Of a stretch of 64,000 bases of DNA, positions 11,401 through 22,300 are shown one piece after another. The translations under genes were made by a program, and so were the position numbers. This DNA is from Manihot esculenta. Its lineage: Eukaryota > Streptophyta > Magnoliopsida > Malpighiales > Euphorbiaceae. Under the pieces are notes generated by a model, which was not told the DNA's origin, did not search any database, and saw nothing but the letters and a program-made list of their open reading frames with translations. Within the stretch, counting starts at the first letter, position 1, and every line of letters begins with the position of its first letter. The stretch is from contig NC_035173.2 in NCBI RefSeq assembly GCF_001659605.2, forward strand, positions 16,485,003 to 16,549,002, given 5' to 3'.

Positions 11401-13409
11401 AGTTTGTGTGGACCGATCAGTGCGAAGAGAGTTTTGAAGAGCTTAAGAAGAGGTTGACTTCAGCACCAGTGTTAGCTCTGCCATCTAGTGATGAGGACTT
11501 TACAGTCTTTTGTGATGCGTCCCGTGTGGGACTGGGTTGTGTACTAATGCAGAATGAGAGGGTGATTGCTTATGCTTCCAGGCAGCTGAAGAAGCATGAG
11601 TTGAATTACCCCACACATGACCTAGAGATGGCAGCAGTAATCTTTGCGCTCAAGATGTGGAGGCACTACCTCTATGGGGTAAAATGTGAGATCTTTACAG
11701 ATCATAAGAGCCTGCAGTACATCCTGAGTCAAAGAGATTTGAAATTGAGACAGAGGAGATGGGTAGAGCTGCTGAGTGACTATGATTGCAAGATTCAGTA
11801 TCATCCGGGTAAGGCGAATGTTGTGGCAGACGCCCTAAGCCGGAAGTCACTAGGCAGTCTATCCCACATCACGGCAGAGAGGAGACCAGTGGTGAAGGAG
11901 TTTTACAAGCTTATTGATGAAGGTCTACAGTTGGAGTTGTCTGGTACAGGTGCTTTAGTGGCCCAGATGAGAGTGGCACCCGTGTTTCTGGAGCAGGTGG
12001 CTCAGAAACAGCATGAGGACCCAAAGTTAGTGAAGATTGCCAGGACTGTTCAGTCAGGCAAAGATAATGAGTTCAGATTCGACAATAAGGGGATCCTCCG
12101 CTATGGGAGTCGATTGTGTGTACCAGATGACATAGGGCTAAAAGGAGACATTATGAGAGAGGCTCATAATGCAAGATACAACATTCACCCCGGAGCCACC
12201 AAGATGTATCAAGATTTGAAGAAAGTTTATTGGTGGCCAGCGATGAAGAAAGAAGTGGCACAATTTGTGTCAGCCTGCGAAGTGTGTCAGAGGGTGAAGC
12301 TGGAACATCAGAAGCCGGCTGGAATGCTTAACCCGCTACCTATTCCAGAGTGGAAATGGGAGAATATAGCTATGGACTTCGTAGTGGGGTTACCGGCAGC
12401 GTCCAACAGATTGGACTCCATATGGGTGATTGTGGACAGACTCACCAAATCTGCTCACTTCATCCCTGTCAGGAGTGGCTATTCTGTGGACAAGTTGGCG
12501 CAGGTATATGTTGATGAGATCGTCAGGCTGCATGGGGTTCCTGTTTCAATAGTGTCGGATAGAGGGCCCCAGTTTACCTCCAGATTTTGGCGGAGTCTGC
12601 AGAATGCCATGGGTACCAGGTTGGATTTTAGCACTGCTTTCCATCCACAGATGGACGGACAATCAGAAAGGACCATCCAGACGATAGAGGATATGCTTAG
12701 AATGTGCGTGCTGGACTTTGGCGGTTCTTGGAGGCAGCATCTACCCTTGGTCGAGTTTGCCTACAATAACAGCCATCATGCTAGCATCGGGATGGCTCCA
12801 TATGAAGCTTTGTATGGGAGGAAGTGCAGATCACCTGTTTGCTGGGAAGAAGTTGGAGAAAAGGCCTTGGCAGGGCCTGAGCTAGTAGAGGTTACCAGCA
12901 GGATAGTACCCATAATCAGAGAGAGAATCAAGACTGCTGCGAGCAGACAGAAGAGTTATGCAGACATCCGCAGGAGGCAGGTAGAGTTTCAGGAGGGGGA
13001 TCTGGTATTGCTCAAGGTGTCTCCAGTGAAAGGAGTGGTTCGCTTTGGGAAGAAAGGTAAACTAGCCCCACGATACATCGGACCCTTTGAAGTTTTGCAA
13101 AAGATTGGGAATGTGTCGTACAAGCTGGATTTACCTGCTTCAATGGAAAGAATCCATCCGGTTTTCCATGTTTCTATGTTGAGAAAGTTTGTGTCAAATC
13201 CGGGCAAGGTTCTTAGTGAGCCTGATGTGGAGATCCAAGAAGATCTCACCTATGTTGAACAGCCAGTACGGATCCTAGACACCCAGATCAGGAAGCTGAG
13301 AAACAAGGAAATCCCGATGGTGAAAGTCCTTTGGAACCACCACAATATGGAAGAATGCACTTGGGAGACACGGGAGTCCATGCTCCAGCAATACCCTTAT
13401 CTTTTCTGA
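8426..13409 (+). pseudogene. Element B gag-pol (Gag, protease, RT, RNase H, integrase, chromodomain), frameshifted
   Basis: This encodes the structural protein and replication enzymes of the retrotransposon. In order: a Pro/Tyr-rich N-terminal Gag segment (about 8755-8930); the Gag core (about 9030-9530); a CCHC zinc knuckle (CFRCGQEGHMAREC, about 9769-9810); protease with the intact motif DPGASHS (about 10067-10090); RT with FIDDILVYS (about 11068-11094); RNase H ([11 protein letters not shown], about 11509); integrase HHCC domain (about 12164-12290) and catalytic core (about 12370-12850); and a chromodomain ending at TAG/TGA 13407-13409 (about 13250-13400). Lesions are frameshifts in gag near 8930 and 9165-9185, a TAG at 10349-10351 where A and C have a Gln codon, and one extra A in a homopolymer at about 11390-11395 between RT and RNase H. 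The chromodomain is thought to guide integration to heterochromatin in this lineage. The start codon is uncertain because upstream ATGs vary between copies. Confidence 0.93.
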
Positions 13410-13480
13410 GGTTAGTTCCTTGTGTGTTATATGTGCTTTGTATGTATGATATGTGTATGCCATGCTATGTGCTAGTTGAG

Positions 13481-13502
13481 GAACATTCGGGGACGAATGT
13501 TC
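13481..13502 (+). promoter_or_regulatory. Conserved stem-loop just before the polypurine tract, element B
   Basis: A perfect 9 bp stem, GAACATTCG pairing with CGAATGTTC, encloses the tetraloop GGGA (GNRA class). It ends immediately upstream of the polypurine tract. The same hairpin is present in elements A, C and E. Its function is not known to me; a role in packaging, RNA stability or plus-strand priming is a guess. Confidence 0.75.
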
Positions 13503-13517
13503 TTAAGGGAGGGAGAA
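13503..13517 (+). other. Polypurine tract, element B
   Basis: The run TTAAGGGAGGGAGAA abuts the TG start of the 3' LTR at 13518. This is the expected primer for plus-strand DNA synthesis. Confidence 0.85.
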
Positions 13518-15693
13518 TGTAATACCCGGCTAGACTCCGGTATCAGAATTCCTACCGTCCGGTGGAATCTCGGATGTCAGAGACCTCTAGAAGGGTAAAA
13601 CCATGTTTTCATAAAATGTTTTAATGTGTTTTATGTTTTAAGCATGAAAGGAAATGTGTTTTTGAATGAAAACAACCTTGGAGGAAAACCCAGGTTCGGC
13701 CGCCGAACCTCAAGTTCGGCCGCCGAACATGCAGGCATTTCGGGTGTGCCTTAGGCCCCCGAAGGCATAAGTGAGGGAAGTCCAGGTTCGGCCGCCGAAC
13801 CTCAAGTTTGGCCGCCGAACATGGTATGCATGCGGAGGCACGTTCGGCCTCCGAACGTGGCCTGACCAGCCACTATAAAAGGGTCCCTTAGCCGAAAACG
13901 GGAGAGTTTTTCTCCCCATTGTCGGCCAAGGTGAGCTCTCCGCCGTTCCTCACCAATCTTTGAGCTTTTCCTTCAAATCTTTCACGATTTTCATAAGTTT
14001 TCATCTTGTTTTGAAGATTTTTAAGTTTTAAGCAAGTTTTGGAGCTTTGAGGTTCAAGAACTCAAATCTCTCCCATCTCCGAGTTTAGGTCGTCTCTCTC
14101 TCGATCTTCAAGAGGTAAGAGCCGATCTTAAGCTCATTGCATGTTTTAAGTAAGTTTTATGTAAGATCTATGAGGTAGAATGCATGTTTAGCTTATGGTT
14201 AGGTTTATGAGCTTATGTTGTGATTTTAAGTAATGTGTTGTTGTTGTGTGTTGTAGTTGGGGTTTAAGATAGTTTGAAGCCCCTAGGAGCCAATGTATGT
14301 TTATTTGCATGATTTGAATGAGTTATATGCATGTTGGAATGAGAAGGAGAGGTTTTTGTGCAAAGGGAACCAAGTTTCTGCCCTCTGGCAGAAACCAGGT
14401 TCGGCAGCCGAAGGACTTTCGGCCGCCGAACCTGCCTGGGAGGCAGGTCTTTCGGCTGCCGAAGTTGCCCCCGAAAAGAGACTTTCGTCTCCGTCTGGGA
14501 CTTTCGGCCGCCGAACCTGCCCTGTTCAGCCTTCCTTTGCATGTTTTGCATGATTGTTTTAAGGTGTTTTAGGGGGTTTTTAGGGGATGTTTTTAGAGTC
14601 ATGTTATAGTATGTTGGTCCCTCATCTGAGTCCACCTGTGTAGGTTCGGACCCGAGGAACCGAGGACCTCAGTAGTGAGTCAGCTGCTTCAGTCAGTGTC
14701 AGAGCTAGCCAGAGGTGAGTAGAATAAACTCTTATCTTTTTATAAATGAAAATTTTAGCATGAATCATGCATCACGGATGCCATGTGATATTTTAGGTTG
14801 TTTGCATTAGAAATCACGAATCTGTTGCATTGCATAATATATTCTTGATGTGGATGAATGTTGAATGATCCATTAGCCCTCATATGTTATGACATGATGA
14901 TATGATATGGAAGTCCAGGTGTGGCCTGCACTACGCCCCTGGCACTATGTAAGAGAAAGACCGGATGTGGCCTGCACTACGCCCCCGACACCATTGGTTA
15001 TGTATGTTATGTTATGTATAAGAGAAAGACCAGGTGTGGCCTGCACTATGCCCCTGGCATGATTGGAATATGTAGAGGGCTAAATGGTGACAAGTTCATC
15101 CTTGATATGATTAGTTGTGATGTGATGCATTCCATGATAGCATGTGTTTTAAATGCTTTATGATTCTGCTCACTGGGCTCTAGTAGCTCACCCCTCTCCC
15201 AAATTCCCCAGGTTTGCAGGTACAGGGTAGACCAGGAGGTCCGCAAGAGTATTGAAGTCGTTTTTATGTAATAGATAGAATGTGGACATGATGAAATTGT
15301 AATGTTATGAATAGTTATGTATGTAATGTAATGATATTGAGGATTAGAGATTGTGCTTGACCCTATGTGTATGGTATCCCTTTTAATACATGATCTTAGA
15401 AGTTTTGAAATGCTTATGTAAACCAACTCAACACATGTTATGCCACCCATTGGGGGCATTGATGAGGTCCCACCGAGGGGCCAATGTTTATGATTTATGA
15501 TTATGTTCAGTGCATGCACAGGTTGAGTTTGGTGTATGAATGAAAGAAAAGTTTTAATTTTTATGTATGTTGTTGATCATGTATGGGATTAAACAGGTTT
15601 TCAGATTGCATGTCAGGCTTGCTACGGGTCCCGGCGGCCTTAAGCCGACCTGGATCCTAGCGCCGGTAGCGGTCTGATTTTCGGGTCGTTACA
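13518..15693 (+). repeat. Element B 3' LTR (2176 bp)
   Basis: It starts TGTAATACCCGGCTAGACTC and ends GGGTCGTTACA, followed at once by the target duplication CTCCC and the resumed integrase gene of element A. It has one more 20 bp palindrome unit (about 13709-13728) than the 5' LTR, and its TATA box is at 13874-13881. The sequence is otherwise nearly identical to 6032-8187. Confidence 0.95.
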
Positions 15694-16565
15694 CTCCCAT
15701 TTCAATAGTGTCAGATAGGGGAACCCAGTTCACCTCCAAGTTTTGGCGGAGTCTGCAGAATGCTTTGGGTACCAGACTAGATTTTAGCACTGGTTTCGAT
15801 CTACAGACCGATGGACAGTCAGAGAGAACCATCCAGACTATAGAAGATATGCTCAGAATGTGTGTGCTGGATTTTGGCGGTTATTGGAGGCAGCATCTAC
15901 CTTTGGTGGAGTTTTCCTACAATAACAATTATCATGCTAGCATAGGGATAGCTCCATATGAAGCTTTGTATGGAAGGAAGTGCAGGTCACCTGTCTGCTG
16001 GGAAGAAATTGGAGAAAGGGCTTTGGCAGAGCCCGAGCTAGTAGAGATCACCAGCAGAGTAGTGCCCATTATAAGAGAAAGGATCAGAATTGCTGTGAGT
16101 CGGCAGAAGAGTTATGCAGATGTCCGCAGGAAGCTTGTAGAGTTTCAGGAGGGAGATATGGTGTTGCTCAAGGTGTCTCCTATGAAAGGGGTGATCCGTT
16201 TTGGGAAGAAAGGTAAACTAGCTCCACGGTACATCGGACCCTTTGAAATCTTGCAGAAGATTGGGAATGTATCGTACAAGCTGGATTTGCCTGCTTCAAT
16301 AGAGAGAATCCATCCGGTTTTTCATGTTTCTATGTTACGGAAGTTCGTGTCAGATCCGGGCAAGGTTCTTAGTGAGCCAGATGTGGAGATCCTAGGAGAT
16401 CTCACCTATGTTGAGCAGCCAGTGCGGATCCTAGACACGCAGATTAGAAAACTGAGGAACAAGGAAATCCCGATGGTGAAAGTCCTTTGGAATCACCACA
16501 ACATAGAAGAATGTACCTGGGAGACACGGGAGTCCATGCTCCAGCAATATCCTTATCTCTTCTAA
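15694..16565 (+). pseudogene. Element A: integrase C-terminal part and chromodomain (continuation)
   Basis: This continues the gene interrupted at 6031. It contains the second catalytic Asp motif VSDRGTQF, the segment up to the third catalytic residue ([11 protein letters not shown]), the integrase C-terminal domain with the RYIGPFEI motif, and a chromodomain (about 16405-16562) ending at TAA 16563-16565. The frame is open for all 290 codons, so this part of A has decayed less than the upstream part. It lacks its 5' portion in cis because of the 9.66 kb insertion. Confidence 0.9.
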
Positions 16566-16623
16566 GGTTAGTGTTTTATGTTTTATGTGTGCTTCCTTGT
16601 TGCTATGCATGTGTTTGTTGTTA

Positions 16624-16659
16624 AACATTCGGGGACGAATGTTCTTAAGGGGGGAAGAA
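16624..16659 (+). promoter_or_regulatory. Element A stem-loop and polypurine tract
   Basis: An 8 bp stem (AACATTCG with CGAATGTT, loop GGGA) lies at 16624-16643. It is followed by the purine-rich run TTAAGGGGGGAAGAA (16645-16659) that abuts an LTR start at 16660. The arrangement matches element B exactly. Confidence 0.75.
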
Positions 16660-17110
16660 TGTAATACCCAGCTAGACCCCAGCATCGGAATTCCCACTTT
16701 CCGGCAGAATCTCGGATGTCGGAACCCTCTAGAAGGGTAAAACATGGTTTTCTAAAGTGTTTTTATGTGTTTTTATGGTTTTATTGAAGAAAGAAAATGA
16801 GTTTTGAAAGAAAAGATGAATGAAGGAAAAAGCTAGGTTCGGCCGCAGAACCTCATGTTCGGCCGCCGAACATTAGCCTCTTGCGGAGGCACCTTTGGCC
16901 CCCGAAAGTGGTCTGGCTTTTCCCTCCTTGGTCTTTTCTTTCAAAACTCAATTTCTTTCTTCATCAAAACCATAAAAACATATAAAAACATTTTAGAAAA
17001 CCTTTATTTTACCCTTCTAGAAGGCTCCGACACCCGAGGAATTCCGGATTCCAACGGAGATTCCGCCGGAAGGTAGGAATTTCGATGTTGGGGTCTAGCC
17101 AGGTATTACA
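16660..17110. repeat. 451 bp foldback made of two head-to-head LTR 5' ends
   Basis: The left half (16660 to about 16840) reads as the start of an LTR in plus orientation. The right half (about 16935-17110) is a diverged copy of the same LTR start in minus orientation, so both ends are TGTAATACC. The centre carries the GTTCGGCCGCCGAAC-type palindromes. By position the left half is the truncated 3' LTR of element A. No matching target duplication flanks it (AAGAA versus CACAC). It may be a rearranged LTR rather than a transposed unit. Confidence 0.8.
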
Positions 17111-17873
17111 CACACAGCCACCAAGACACTCCGATCCTCACACCCAATAACTCACAAACATTCATACTCACTCAACAAGCATAAGGAACATAAAAACTAT
17201 CCTAATCCCCAAAAAGCAACAATAAAAACACAAGAGGAAGCATTCATTATCAATCTAACTCAAACCCTAAAGCTTTAGATTTAACAATTTCATGCATTAA
17301 CAACCCTTAACCCCTTCTTAAAACTTATTTAAAACATAGGAAAAGCAAAGATCTAAACTTACCTCTTAGAGATCTAAAGGTAGCAGCAACCCAAACTTAG
17401 AGATCTAAAGGTAGCAGCAACCCAAACTTGGAGATGAGAGAAAATCGATCTCCGGAGGTCTCCAAGGTTTAAAACTTAGATTCAAACTCAAATCTTCAAA
17501 ATCAAAAGAAAACTCATGAATTTTCTGAGAAAATTGAAGGAAAAACAACAAGAGCAATAAAAGGGAGGGCAATGACTCACCTTTACCCGAAAATGGAGGG
17601 AAAGCTCTCTCATTTTCGGGTTGAAGACCTCTTATAGGTGGCTGGAGAAACCACCTTCGGCGGTCGAACTTGAAGGTTCGGCGGCCGAACCTGGGGTTTG
17701 CTCGAAAAAAATTTCTTTTTCTTTTCTCAAGATTAAAATAGAAAACTCAAATTCATTTTATGAAAACCTTAATTTTACCCTTCTAAGAGATTCCAGTTTC
17801 GAGATTCCGGATTTCAACGGGAATTCCATCAGAAGATTGGAATTTCGACATCGGAATTTAGCCGGGTATTACA
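17111..17873 (-). repeat. Element E: truncated 3' LTR
   Basis: On the minus strand it starts at 17873 (TGTAATACCCGGCTAAATTC) and runs about 760 bp through a palindrome cluster and the AAGAGGTAAG segment. It then stops at 17111, where the foldback begins, so the 3' part of the LTR is missing. It is clearly more divergent from the B and C LTRs than those are from each other, so it represents an older or separate subfamily. Confidence 0.82.
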
Positions 17874-18245
17874 TTCTTTCCCCGTTAAGAACATTCATCC
17901 CCGAATGTTCAACAAGCAAACAAACAAACATAAGCATTAAGAAAACACATGAAAACATATAACACTTACTTTAAAAGAGATAGGGGTATTACTTAAGCAT
18001 GGACTCCCGGGTCTCCCAAGTGCACTCTTCCATGTTGTGGTGATTCCAAAGAACTTTCACCATCGCGATTTTCTTATTCCTCAGCTTTCTGATTTGCGTG
18101 TCTATGATATGCACTGGCTGCTCAACATAGGTGAGATCTCCTCTGATCTCTACATCAGGTTCATTAAGAACCTTATCCGAATCTGACACGGATTTCTGTA
18201 ACATAGAAACATGAAAAACCGGATGGATCCTCTCCATTGAAGCAG
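17874..18245 (-). pseudogene. Element E: pol 3' end with chromodomain, truncated
   Basis: The minus-strand ORF ending at 17989 encodes only the end of the integrase C-terminal region (starting at the Met of the conserved [13 protein letters not shown] segment, 18237) and a complete chromodomain ending [11 protein letters not shown]. It stops earlier than B and C, which continue with QQYPYL. A stem-loop of the conserved type, with one G-U pair (17889-17910), and a polypurine tract (17874-17888) follow. Everything upstream is missing: at 18245/18246 the gene is joined to the middle of element C's 3' LTR. Confidence 0.85.
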
Positions 18246-19305
18246 TCAGGCAGGTTCGGCGGCACCTTTGGCGGCCGAAACTCCCAGACAGAGGCGAAAC
18301 TCATGCATATTCGGCGGCACTTTCGGCGGCCGAAACTCCCAGACAGAGACGAAAGTCTCCTTTCGGGGGCAAGCTTCGGCAGCCGAAGGCTGCTTCCACA
18401 AGTATGTTCGGCGGCCGAAAGTTCCTTCGGCTGCCGAACCTGGTTTCTCCCTTAGTGGCAGAAACTCAGCTCTTCTATGCATATACGCCTCGCTTTCCAT
18501 CCAAACATGCCTAAACCTATTCTACAACATACATACACAAGCATACAAGCTCCTAGGGGCTTCAAACTATCTAAAACCCCATCTACAACACATCAATCAT
18601 GCATTTGCAAGCCACATTGTTAAAAAACACAACATAAACTTATAAACCTAACCATAAGCTAAACATGCATTCTACCCCATAGATCTTCATAAAACTTACT
18701 TAAAACATGCAATGAGCTTAAGATCGGCTCTTACCTCTTGAAGATCGAGAGAGAGACGACCTAATCTTGGAGATGGGAGATTTTCAACTTCCTTGGGTCT
18801 CCAAGCTCAAAACTTGCTCAAAACTTGAAAATCTTCAAAACAAGATGAAAACTTGTGAAAATCGTGAAAGATTTGAAGGAAGAACTCAAAGATTGGTGAG
18901 GGACGGCAGAGAGCTCACCTTGGCTGAAAATGGGGAGAAAAGCTCGCCCATTTCGGCTAAGGGACCCTTTTATAGTGGCTGGCCAGGCCACGTTCGGGGG
19001 CCGAAAGTGCCTCCGCATGCATGCCATGTTCGGCAGCCGAACTTGAGGTTCGGCGACCGAACCTGGACTTCCCTCACTTATGCCTTCGGGGGCCTAAGGC
19101 ACACCCGAAATGCATGTTCGGCGGCCGAACTTGAGATTCCTCCAAAGTTGTTTTCATGTAAAAACTCATTTCCTTTTTACTTAAAACCATGGAATACATT
19201 AAAACATTTTATGAAAATATGTTTCTACCCTACTAGAGGCTTCCGACATCCGAGATTCCACCGGACGGTAGGAATTCCGATACCGGAGTCTAGCCGGGTA
19301 TTACA
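18246..19305 (-). repeat. Element C: truncated 3' LTR
   Basis: It begins on the minus strand at 19305 (TGTAATACCCGGCTAGACTC). It matches the 5' LTR of C from 26940 down to about 25879, then ends abruptly inside the second palindrome cluster where it joins element E. About 1.2 kb of LTR 3' sequence is missing, so C has no left target duplication. Confidence 0.88.
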
Positions 19306-19342
19306 TTCTCCCCTCCTTAAGAACATTCGTCCCCGAATGTTC
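19306..19342 (-). promoter_or_regulatory. Element C polypurine tract and conserved stem-loop
   Basis: On the minus strand the 9 bp stem with GGGA loop lies at 19342-19321. The purine run ending at 19306 abuts the 3' LTR start at 19305. The layout is the same as in A, B and E. Confidence 0.75.
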
Positions 19343-19343
19343 C

Positions 19344-22300
19344 TTAACTAGCACATGCAAGGCATACAACATATCGTACACATAAAACACATGAAACATA
19401 TAAGAAACTAACCTTAGAAAGATAAGGGTATTGCTGTAGCATGGACTCCCGTGTCTCCCAAGTGCATTCTTCCAAATTGTGGTGGTTCCACAGGACTTTC
19501 ACCATCGGGATTTCCTTGTTTCTTAGCTTTCTGATCTGGGTGTCTATGATCCGTACTGGCTGTTCAACATAGGTGAGATCCTCTTGGACCTCCACATCAG
19601 GCTCACTAAGAACCTTGCTCGGATCTGACACAAACTTTCTTAACATGGAAACATGGAAAACCGGATGGATTCTTTCCATTGAAGCAGGCAAATCTAGCTT
19701 GTACGACACATTCCCAACCTTTTGCAAGATTTCAAAGGTTCCGATGTATCGTGGGGCTAGTTTACCTTTCTTCCCAAAGCGAACCACTCCTTTCATTGGA
19801 GACACCTTGAGCAATACCAGATCCCCCTCCTGAAACTCTACCTGTCTTCTGCGGATGTCTGCATAACTCTTCTGTCTGCTTGCAGCAGTCTTGATCCTTT
19901 CTCTGATTATGGGTACCACCCTACTGGTAATCTCTACTAGCTCAGGCCCTGCCAAGGCCTTTTCTCCAACCTCTTCCCAGCAAACAGGTGATCTGCACTT
20001 CCTCCCATACAAAGCTTCATATGGAGCCATTCCGATGCTAGCATGATGGCTGTTATTGTAGGCAAACTCTACCAAGGGTAGATGCTGCCTCCAAGAACCG
20101 CCAAAGTCCAGCACACACATTCTAAGCATATCCTCTATGGTTTGGATGGTCCTTTCTGATTGTCCGTCCGTCTGTGGATGGAAAGCAGTGCTAAAATCCA
20201 ACCTGGTACCCATGGCATTTTGCAGACTCCGCCAAAATCTGGAGGTGAACTGGGGCCTTCTATCTGACACTATTGAAACAGGAACCCCATGCAGCCTGAC
20301 GATCTCATCAACATATACCTGCGCCAACTTGTCCACAGAATAGCCACTCCTGACAGGGATGAAGTGAGCAGATTTGGTGAGTCTGTCCACAATCACCCAT
20401 ATGGAGTCCAATCTGTTGGACGTCGCCGGTAATCCCACTACGAAGTCCATAGCTATATTCCCCCATTTCCACTCTGGAATAGGTAGCGGGTTAAGCATTA
20501 CAGCCGACTTCTGATGTTCCAGCTTCACCCTCTGACACACTTCGCAGGCTGATACAAACTGTGCCACTTCTTTCTTCATAGCTGGCCACCAATAAACCTT
20601 CTTCAGATCTTGATACATCTTGGAGGCTCCGGGGTGAACGCTGTATCTTGCATTATGAGCCTCTCTCATAATGTCTTCCTTTAGCCCTATGTCATCTGGT
20701 ACACATAGTCTGCTCCCGTAGCGGAGGATCCCTTTGCTGTCGAATCTGAACTCACTATCTTTGCCTGACTGAACAGTCCTGGCAATCTTCACTAACTCTG
20801 GGTCCTTATGCTGTTTCTGATTCACCTGCTCCAGAAACACGGGTGCCACTCTCATCTGGGCCACCAAAGCACCTGTACCAGACAACTCCAACTGTAGACC
20901 TTCCTCAACGAGCTTGTAAAACTCCTTCACCACTGGCCTCCTCTCTGCTGATATGTGGGATAAACTGCCTAGTGACTTCTGGCTTAGGGCGTCTGCCACG
21001 ACGTTCGCCTTATCCGGATGATACTGAATCTTGCAATCATAGTCACTTAGCAGCTCTACCCATCTTCTCTGTCTCAAGTTCAGATCTCTTTGACTCAGGA
21101 TGTACTGCAGGCTCTTATGATCTGTAAAGATCTCACATTTAACCCCATAGAGGTAGTGCCTCCACATCTTGAGTGCAAAGATTACTGCTGCCATCTCAAG
21201 GTCATGTGTGGGGTAATTCAACTCATGCTTCTTCAACTGTATAGAAGCATAAGCAATCACCCTCTCATTCTGCATTAGTACACAACCCAGTCCCACACGG
21301 GACGCATCACAGAAGATTGTAAAGCCCTCACCACTAGATGGCAGAGCTAACACTGGTGCTGAAGTCAACCTCTTCTTAAGCTCTTCAAAACTCTCTTTGC
21401 ACTGGTCGGTCCACACAAACTTTTGATTCTTCCTGGTTAGTCTGGTCAGAGGGGCTGCAATTTTTGAGAAGTCCTGAACGAACCTCCTGTAGTAACCTAC
21501 CAAACCTAAGAAACTTCTAATCTCTGTCACTGAAGTGGGTCTAGGCCAGTTAGCCACAGTTTCTGTCTTCTTAGGGTCCACCTCTATTCCATTTTCTGAC
21601 ACTACATGCCCCAAGAATGAAATGCTCCTCAGCCAGAACTCACACTTAGAGAACTTGGCATACAAGCCATGTTCCCTCAAGGTCTGCAGAACCAACCTCA
21701 GATGATGGGCATGCTCCTCTGCATTCCTGGAATACACTAAGATATCATCTATGAAGACAATAACGAAGTGATCCAGGTACTGGCTAAACACTCTGTTCAT
21801 GAGATCCATGAATGCTATAGGGGCATTGGTTAACCCGAACGGCATTACAAGGAACTCAAAATGCCCATATCTGGTCCTGAAAGCCGTCTTCGGCACATCC
21901 TCCTCCCTTATCCTTAGCTGATGGTACCCCGATCTCAGATCTATTTTGGAGAAACAACCTGCTCCGGCTAGCTGATCAAATAGATCGTCGATCCTAGGCA
22001 ACGGGTACTTATTCTTGGTAGTGACTTTGTTCAACTGCCTGTAGTCGATACAAAGCCTAAGGGATCCATCCTTCTTTTTGACAAACAAGACTGGAGCACC
22101 CCATGGTGAGGTACTCGGTCGGATGAAGCCCTTGTCTACCAGCTGTTGCAACTGTTCTTTCAACTCTTTCAATTCTGCTGGTGCCATCCTGTAAGGAGGG
22201 ATAGAGATCGGTCGAGTTCCAGGCATCAGTTCTATCTCGAACTCTATCTCCCTAGCAGGTGGTAAACCTGGCAGCTCGTCTGGGAACACATCCAAAAACT

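Larger units (their letters stand above)
6032..15693 (+). mobile_element. Element B: complete Tekay-like Ty3/gypsy chromovirus nested in element A
   Basis: This is a full-structure LTR retrotransposon of 9.66 kb: 5' LTR, initiator-Met primer site, gag-pol with a C-terminal chromodomain, polypurine tract, 3' LTR. The 5 bp target duplication CTCCC is perfect (6027-6031 and 15694-15698). Removing the element restores the integrase reading of element A across the junction. The order protease-RT-RNase H-integrase-chromodomain and the 2.1 kb LTRs fit the Tekay/Del lineage. By eye the two LTRs differ at roughly 30-40 single positions plus one 20 bp indel, implying a fairly recent insertion. It has several coding lesions, so it is not autonomous. 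Confidence 0.95.
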
